Assembly: GCF_013348805.1 (NCBI RefSeq)
Contig: NZ_CP054690.1
Location: 5,394,001-5,458,000 of the forward strand
DNA from: Rhodococcus sp. W8901
GTDB taxonomy: Bacteria > Actinomycetota > Actinomycetes > Mycobacteriales > Mycobacteriaceae
Direction: 5' to 3'
Length of the DNA stretch: 64,000 nt
In this document: in pieces, positions 59,192 through 64,000 of the stretch
Position numbering within the stretch: the first letter of the stretch is position 1
Layout of the letters: the number at the start of each line of letters is the position of its first letter
Notes under the pieces: generated by a model
Database searches by the model: none
What the model was told of the DNA's origin: nothing
Seen by the model: the letters and a program-made list of their open reading frames with translations, nothing else
Translations under genes and position numbers: made by a program

Positions 59192-60955
59192 CTACCGGTC
59201 GAGTACCGCGGTGAGGGCCGCGGTCAGCTCCGCGGTGGCGGTCGCTTCGTCGTTCGGCGACGTGTTCCGACGCCACGCGACGTACCCGTCGGGACGCACC
59301 AGCAGCACACCGTCCTCGGCGATCTCCCGCAGCCGCGCCCACCGGCCGTACGCATCCCGCAGACCGGGGGTGTCGATCCGGACCGACCGGATGGGGATGT
59401 CGAGCTTCTCGGCCGCGGCGGCCGCGGCCCGCTCCCACACCCCACCGGACAGGCCGGTGACAACGGAGAACTGTCCGCGCCCGACGACGTCGAGGGTCGA
59501 ACGGCGCAGCCCGTCCCCGTCGACCAGCCATGCGTGCGGCAATTTGGCTCCGGGCCGAGTGGTCGGCTTGGCGAACAGTTCTCGGTCCCGGACCCATTCC
59601 TCTTCGGCGCCGCTGTCGGGCACCGTTGCGGACGAGGCGTACCGCTGGTTGAGCTCGACACCGTGCGCATTGAACTCGTAGTTCTTCAGCTCGATCGCGT
59701 CGATCAGCGCGCGCCGCCGCGCCGCCCCCTCCGCTGTCTCGGCGCGACACATCGCGAGTCCCGTCTCGATGCCGTCCTCGTCGGTGCCCCCGGAGATGCC
59801 CAGTGCCTCGAAGATCGGGCCGAACTGGTCGCGGCTGAGGTTGGCCCGGTCGACGATCTGCTTACCGACCGGGGCACGTTCGGCGCTGTAACTTTCGAGC
59901 AGCGCGGGCCCGGCGTCGCCCCTGATCACCGCCGCCAACTTCCACGCCAGGTTGAACGAGTCCTGGATCGAGGTATTGGAGCCGAGCCCGTTCGACGGCG
60001 GATGACGGTGGACGGCATCGCCTGCGCAGAAGACGCGACCCCGGGAGTACTCGGTGGCATAGCTGTGGTTCACCGTCCACAGCGACGTAGAGTCGATCTG
60101 CACGTCGATGCTGTCGTCGCCGAGCAGGTCCAGGACGATACGGCGGGCCTCGTCCTCGTCAAGCGTCGGCGGCTCACCCTCGATGTCGTAGCCCCACGTG
60201 AGCAGCCACTCGTTCCACGGCCGCACCATGCGGATCAGACCCATACCGATACCGCCCATGTGCGCACCCGGGCGCATCGCCCAGTACAGGACACTGGGAC
60301 GGTGCTCGCAGTAACGGGACAGATCTGCGGTGAAACAGATGTTCATCGACCCACCGACACCGCTACGACCCGCGATCGGCAGCCCGATCTGCTCGGCAAC
60401 TACACTCCTGGCACCGTCGGCACCGATGAGATACTTTGCACGGACAGTATATTCGTCACCTCGCAAGCGGTCACGCAGCGTCGCGGTGACGCCGTCCGCG
60501 TCCTGTTCAAGGGACACGAATTCGGTGTCGAACCGACACTTGGCGCCCCGCTCGGCCGCATTGGTCACCAGGATCGGCTCCATGTAGGTCTGCGGCAGGT
60601 CGATCATCGGGCACGGGCTGGCCGACGAGTACTCCGACAGATGTGCCTCACCGGCGCCCCAAGTGCTGATCCGGCCGATCTCCTCGCCGGCGAGCGACGT
60701 GCACAGCACCGTGTCACCCATCATGTCCTGCGGAGTGCCCTGCGCGAGCGCCTCCGCTTCCACACCGAGATCGCGCAGGACCTCGAGGGTGCGCTGGTTG
60801 GTGATGTGTGCACGCGGCGTGTTCGCTACCCAGCCGTACTTGTTCACCAGCATCGTGTCGACACCGTAGGTGGCGAGCAACAGTGCCGCCGAACCACCTG
60901 CCGGCCCGCTACCGATCACGAGAACGTCGGTGTCGTAGGTCTTGTCGTTGGTCAT
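59192..60955 (-). CDS. FAD-dependent phenol/resorcinol-type hydroxylase (class A flavoprotein monooxygenase)
   Basis: 587 residues from the ATG at 60955; the much longer upstream open frame is a read-through. FAD motif VLVIGSGPAGGSAALLLATYGVDTMLVNKYG, then NTPRAHITNQRTLEVLRDLGVE, the DG motif YLIGADGARSVV, and GDAVHRHPPSNGLGSNTSIQDSFNLAWKLAAV. The C-terminal thioredoxin-like domain is present. It resembles 2,4-dichlorophenol 6-monooxygenase (TfdB) and resorcinol hydroxylases. It would ortho-hydroxylate a phenol, giving hydroxyquinol for the dioxygenase half of the neighbouring fusion protein. Lies 38 bp after that gene on the same strand. Confidence 0.92.
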   Translation of the reverse strand: MTNDKTYDTDVLVIGSGPAGGSAALLLATYGVDTMLVNKYGWVANTPRAHITNQRTLEVLRDLGVEAEALAQGTPQDMMGDTVLCTSLAGEEIGRISTWGAGEAHLSEYSSASPCPMIDLPQTYMEPILVTNAAERGAKCRFDTEFVSLEQDADGVTATLRDRLRGDEYTVRAKYLIGADGARSVVAEQIGLPIAGRSGVGGSMNICFTADLSRYCEHRPSVLYWAMRPGAHMGGIGMGLIRMVRPWNEWLLTWGYDIEGEPPTLDEDEARRIVLDLLGDDSIDVQIDSTSLWTVNHSYATEYSRGRVFCAGDAVHRHPPSNGLGSNTSIQDSFNLAWKLAAVIRGDAGPALLESYSAERAPVGKQIVDRANLSRDQFGPIFEALGISGGTDEDGIETGLAMCRAETAEGAARRRALIDAIELKNYEFNAHGVELNQRYASSATVPDSGAEEEWVRDRELFAKPTTRPGAKLPHAWLVDGDGLRRSTLDVVGRGQFSVVTGLSGGVWERAAAAAAEKLDIPIRSVRIDTPGLRDAYGRWARLREIAEDGVLLVRPDGYVAWRRNTSPNDEATATAELTAALTAVLDR

Positions 60956-60993
60956 GTCTGTCTCCGGAAGTAGTGATCCGACGGGGAGCGCAG

Positions 60994-62922
60994 TCACGCG
61001 TCGGGGGCTATGCGGAAGGTGAAATCGAGTCGGCGCCATGCCCCGTCGACCACGCGGCCATCCGGGGTGGGGCCCCGATGTTCGGGCATGTCGACGATCA
61101 GGTTGTGCTTCACCCCGAATACCGAATCGGAGGTGAGGTAGGCGCCGTCGGACGGGAAGAGCTGGGTGATCAGGCGGCGGTGCCCGGGAGCGCTGATCAT
61201 GAAGTGCACGTGCGGGGCCCGGAACGGGTGCCGGCCGACTGCATCGAGCATCTGCCCCACCGGGCCGTCGTCGGGAATGGGGTACTCGCACGGGAGGATC
61301 GTCCAGAACCGCAGCCGCCCATCGGCATCGGTTCGGAACTGACCGCGCAGGACCGGACCGTCGAGATCGGGCAGCTGCACGTCGTAGAAGCCGTCCTCGT
61401 TGGACTGCCAGACATCGACGATCGCATCCGGGAGCGGGGCGCCGTCCGGGTCGGTGACGGCCACGTCCACCCACATCGGGACGCCTGGAAGCCCCTCCGC
61501 AAGATCCGCTCCGGATCGCACGGCCGGCGGACCCTCGACGTAGAACGGGCCGAGTACCGCCGACGGTGTCTGCTCCCGGACACGTGAATTGGTGAGGATG
61601 TCGACCATCGTCGAGATCCCCAACGTGTCCGACAACAGAATGAACTCCTGGCGCACATCGGAGCAGACCTGCCCGGTACGCGTGAGGAAGTCGATCGCGA
61701 ATTCCCATTCGGCGGTCGTGAGGTCGTTGCTCGTGACGAAATCGTGCGCACGACGGACAAGGTCGGTCATGAGGGTGTGCAAGCGCGGATCCTCGGTGCC
61801 GGCGAAACTGGCGACCACCGCGCGTGACATGCGGTCGAGTTCGGCACGGGGGAAGGCGTTTCCGCCGCCGGGCCGGGATCCCGCCACCGCATCTGCCAGC
61901 AACGCGGAAATGCCGTCGACAGTGACCGAACGCGGATTCGGGTACGGCCGGGCCGTCGCCAGAGCCGCTGCCTTCGGAATGTCGTCGACGGTGAACCCGA
62001 GTTCCGCCAACGACGTCGGCCCGCCCAGGCTCGCGACGAGGTCGTGGACGCCGGCGGCGGCGTCCGGCACCCGCATCACCTGGGCGATCCGGCGCATCAC
62101 GTCCTGCGCGGCGGGCGCGTTGTACGCCATCGCATACGGAAGGATCACCGTGTGCATCTGCGAGTGCGGCAGATCGAAACCGCCGCCGAGTGCATGACAG
62201 AGCTTGTGATGCACCCCCATTCCGACCGCGGCCAGGCAGCTACCCGACAGCCAGGCCGCCTGCAACAGCTCACCGCGGCCATCGAGGTCCGACGGATCTG
62301 CCATCACCTTCGGCAGGCCCTGCGTGATCCCGCGAATCGCCTCGAGGGCGAGCTGATCGGTCACCGGATTGGCCTCCGGCGCGTACAGTGCCTCTACCGC
62401 GTGCGCCATCGCGTTGATCGCGCTGGTCAACGTGATCGCTGGGGGCAGACCGACGGTGAGATCCACGTCGTAGACCACCGTCTCCGGCAGGATGTCCGCC
62501 GACGACCGGGTCGTCTTCACGCCGTTCTCGGTCTCGCCGAGCACCGGTGTGACCTCGGACCCGGCATAGGTGGTGGGGATGATCACCTGGTCGTAGCCGG
62601 CCCGCACCGCGAGTGCCTTCGACAGACCCGTCGTGGATCCGCCGCCCACCGACACGACGCAGTCGACGTCGTGGGCGCGGGCCGAGGCCAGCGCCTCCTC
62701 GGTGACCTGTGTGGGGGTGTGCATCGCGGCCCCGTCGAAACGGGCGACGAGCAGATCGCCGAGTGCCCGAGCGACTTCGGTGGCCGGCTCGGCCACATCA
62801 TGGCCGGTGAGCAGCAGCACTCGGCTGCGCCCCAGCCGCAGAACCTCGTCAGCGACGGTTCGGCTCGTACCGCTTCCGAACACCACTCGCGACGGCTGTG
62901 CGTTGTAGGTGAAGGTTTTCAT
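60994..62922 (-). CDS. Fused maleylacetate reductase - hydroxyquinol 1,2-dioxygenase
   Basis: 642 residues. Residues 1-350 are an iron-type alcohol dehydrogenase/maleylacetate reductase (TYNAQPSRVVFGSGT, SVGGGSTTGLSKALA, PTTYAGSEVTPVLGETENGVKTT, GVHHKLCHALGG, LPHSQMHTVILPYAMAYN). After a short linker (about 350-370), residues 378-642 are an intradiol dioxygenase with its N-terminal dimer domain (TDLVRRAHDFVTSNDLTTAEWEFAIDFLTRTGQ) and iron ligands Tyr461, Tyr547, His571 and His573 (LGPFYVEG; CEYPIP; APHVHF). The dioxygenase would open hydroxyquinol to maleylacetate, and the reductase half would take that to 3-oxoadipate with NAD(P)H. An alternative GTG start lies nine codons upstream. Central enzyme of the operon. 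Confidence 0.93.
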   Translation of the reverse strand: MKTFTYNAQPSRVVFGSGTSRTVADEVLRLGRSRVLLLTGHDVAEPATEVARALGDLLVARFDGAAMHTPTQVTEEALASARAHDVDCVVSVGGGSTTGLSKALAVRAGYDQVIIPTTYAGSEVTPVLGETENGVKTTRSSADILPETVVYDVDLTVGLPPAITLTSAINAMAHAVEALYAPEANPVTDQLALEAIRGITQGLPKVMADPSDLDGRGELLQAAWLSGSCLAAVGMGVHHKLCHALGGGFDLPHSQMHTVILPYAMAYNAPAAQDVMRRIAQVMRVPDAAAGVHDLVASLGGPTSLAELGFTVDDIPKAAALATARPYPNPRSVTVDGISALLADAVAGSRPGGGNAFPRAELDRMSRAVVASFAGTEDPRLHTLMTDLVRRAHDFVTSNDLTTAEWEFAIDFLTRTGQVCSDVRQEFILLSDTLGISTMVDILTNSRVREQTPSAVLGPFYVEGPPAVRSGADLAEGLPGVPMWVDVAVTDPDGAPLPDAIVDVWQSNEDGFYDVQLPDLDGPVLRGQFRTDADGRLRFWTILPCEYPIPDDGPVGQMLDAVGRHPFRAPHVHFMISAPGHRRLITQLFPSDGAYLTSDSVFGVKHNLIVDMPEHRGPTPDGRVVDGAWRRLDFTFRIAPDA

Positions 62923-62944
62923 ATTCGCCGCTCTCACATTCCAC

Positions 62945-62967
62945 GTCACACGTTGCGTAAGTCACAC
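62945..62967. promoter_or_regulatory. Direct GTCACAC repeat upstream of the fusion gene
   Basis: GTCACAC at 62945-62951 and 62961-62967, 16 bp apart (read GTGTGAC on the coding strand), 23-45 bp before the fusion start. Direct repeats at this spacing upstream of a promoter are the usual form of an AraC-family activator site. Confidence 0.45.
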
Positions 62968-63021
62968 ACCGATGTCGATGATGGACGCCCGGCGGCCGAG
63001 TCGTCCTGCACGATCCGCGCA

Positions 63022-63048
63022 TCGGCAGGCACGAAACGTGCATGCCGA
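63022..63048. terminator. 27-bp imperfect palindrome behind the AraC gene
   Basis: TCGGCAGGCACG, AAA, CGTGCATGCCGA: 12-bp arms with one mismatch, 18 bp beyond the AraC stop and about 100 bp before the fusion start. It could end the regulator transcript or serve as its binding site; there is no T-run. Confidence 0.5.
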
Positions 63049-63065
63049 ACCCGAGAAAGGCCGGC

Positions 63066-63947
63066 TCAGCCCGCGCGGCGAACCTGCGCGGGCGTGGTGC
63101 CCAACTGAGCCCGCATCGTGCGGGTCAGGTGTTCCTGGTGCGAGAACCCGCAGTCGACCGCGATCTGGGCGATCGGGTGGTCCCCCGTCCGCAGCTCCCG
63201 TGCTGCCTGCTCCACCCGCAGCCGCACCAGGTACCGGTGGGGTGTCATCCCCGTCGCAGCCTTGAACTGCCGGGTGAGCTGGCTGGTGCTCAGCGCAACG
63301 GCACCGGCCAGCTCGGACAACGGAATAGGCTCCGCCAGGCGATGTTTCATCAAATCGATGACAGCAGAGACACTGCTACGGGTCGATCTGCCGCCTGCCG
63401 CCGGTCCATCCGCCGCGGCCCGGCATCGTCCGGCGCCGTACCGGTGCACCAGGTGCACGGCGAGCATCGTCACCAGATGGTCGGCGTACGTCCGTGCGGA
63501 CGGGTGCCAGTCACGCAGTGTGGCGTCCATCGACCGCACCAGTTGCTCGAGCATCGGATCGTGGACGCCGATATGCGGTTCCAACTCGACCGGTCGCCCG
63601 TCCGCGGCCTCCTCGAGCAACGCGGCATCCAGGTTCGCGTGAATGGTGTCGAGGTCCGCACCGAGTTCGACGGTCAACTCCTGGCCGGCCGGATGGACGA
63701 AGAAGCCCCCGGCCGGCACCGTCGTCCGCTGGGCGGCACCACCACGCCCGCGGACGACGTCGACGGGTCCACCGAGATGCAGGATCAGCAGGTGCGAACG
63801 CGCCCCGTCGAATGCACCCCGGTAGGGCCGTTCCGCCTGGGTGGAGACATACGCACCGGACCATCCACGACCCGCGCTGGTCCGGCGTGGATGCACCCAT
63901 GGCTGCCGGAGGATTCCTACGGTGTCGTCGAGTCCCAGCTCGACCAT
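63066..63947 (-). CDS. AraC-family transcriptional regulator of the hydroxyquinol operon
   Basis: 293 residues from the ATG at 63947, with AAGGAG 6 nt upstream; an earlier in-frame ATG lacks one. An N-terminal cupin-like AraC_binding_2 domain (SAGRGWSGAYVSTQAERPYRGAFDGARSHLLILHLGGPVDV ... TVPAGGFFVHPAGQE) is followed by the double HTH (PIPLSELAGAVALSTSQLTRQFKAATGMTPHRYLVRLRVEQAARELRTGDHPIAQIAVDCGFSHQEHLTRTMRAQLGTTPAQVR). It is the first gene on the strand that continues with the fusion enzyme and the hydroxylase, so it likely senses the aromatic substrate and activates them. Confidence 0.93.
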   Translation of the reverse strand: MVELGLDDTVGILRQPWVHPRRTSAGRGWSGAYVSTQAERPYRGAFDGARSHLLILHLGGPVDVVRGRGGAAQRTTVPAGGFFVHPAGQELTVELGADLDTIHANLDAALLEEAADGRPVELEPHIGVHDPMLEQLVRSMDATLRDWHPSARTYADHLVTMLAVHLVHRYGAGRCRAAADGPAAGGRSTRSSVSAVIDLMKHRLAEPIPLSELAGAVALSTSQLTRQFKAATGMTPHRYLVRLRVEQAARELRTGDHPIAQIAVDCGFSHQEHLTRTMRAQLGTTPAQVRRAG

Positions 63948-64000
63948 GCCGGCTCCTTCCCGCCGCCACCGTCCGGGCACGCACACGACCGGGGCGATCT

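Noticed and set aside
59111-60973. 620-codon plus-strand frame opposite the flavin hydroxylase
   Set aside because: Shadow frame; the minus strand has complete FAD motifs.
1-64000. CRISPR array, prophage or insertion sequence
   Set aside because: No regular spaced repeats, integrase, transposase or phage structural genes were seen.

Overview
The window is high-GC, densely coding DNA from an actinomycete. The gene content points to a mycolic-acid-containing genus in or near Rhodococcus: a polyprenol-phosphate mannose synthase, an Eis-type acetyltransferase, a DUF222/HNH endonuclease, a secreted tyrosine phosphatase, acyl-CoA ligases, many TetR/MarR/MerR regulators and an aromatic ring-degradation cluster. 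The genus is an inference from family content; the species cannot be fixed from the sequence alone. There is no rRNA, convincing tRNA, CRISPR array or insertion sequence.

Layout. 0-5.8 kb: the end of a PAP2 phosphatase, an HxlR regulator divergent from a nitroreductase, a D,D-carboxypeptidase divergent from a two-component system, and a DUF2889 protein. 5.9-20.5 kb: three very large LuxR-type regulators (P-loop domain, helical repeats, C-terminal HTH). Around them lie an SMI1/KNR4 protein, a DHA2 drug-efflux pump, a succinyl-CoA:acetate CoA-transferase, and an AzlCD exporter divergent from an Lrp/AsnC regulator with several GCGCAATAT sites. 20.5-33 kb: an M23 peptidase behind a 400-bp leader, an acyl-CoA ligase, an epoxide-hydrolase-like protein, TetR regulators, a phosphotransferase / lipid-type protein / tyrosine phosphatase run, DUF418, VOC, mannose synthase and Eis.

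33-48.5 kb: an acetate/monocarboxylate symporter with its DUF485 partner, MarR divergent from a metallo-hydrolase plus flavin monooxygenase pair, LysR divergent from an MFS exporter, TetR divergent from LOG and NUDIX genes, a second acyl-CoA ligase, an amidohydrolase divergent from a glutamine synthetase (the two halves of FluG), and a MerR/membrane-protein pair. 48.5-58.5 kb: envelope proteins (DUF3592, CHAP-like, AMIN-like lipoprotein), a methyltransferase, PhoD, a FetB-type permease and small enzymes. Two genes here look broken: the DUF222/HNH gene carries one deletion and one hairpin insertion, and the WYL regulator is frameshifted near its end.

58.5-64 kb: a 36-residue hydrophobic protein, a 500-bp stretch without a convincing gene that is flanked by a 25-bp imperfect repeat, and a resorcinol/hydroxyquinol-type operon. 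The operon holds a flavin hydroxylase, a maleylacetate reductase fused to a hydroxyquinol 1,2-dioxygenase, and an AraC regulator. It would take a phenol such as resorcinol to 3-oxoadipate, with the last two enzymes on one polypeptide. Many regulator genes sit beside well-formed inverted repeats, so most local circuits look autoregulated.
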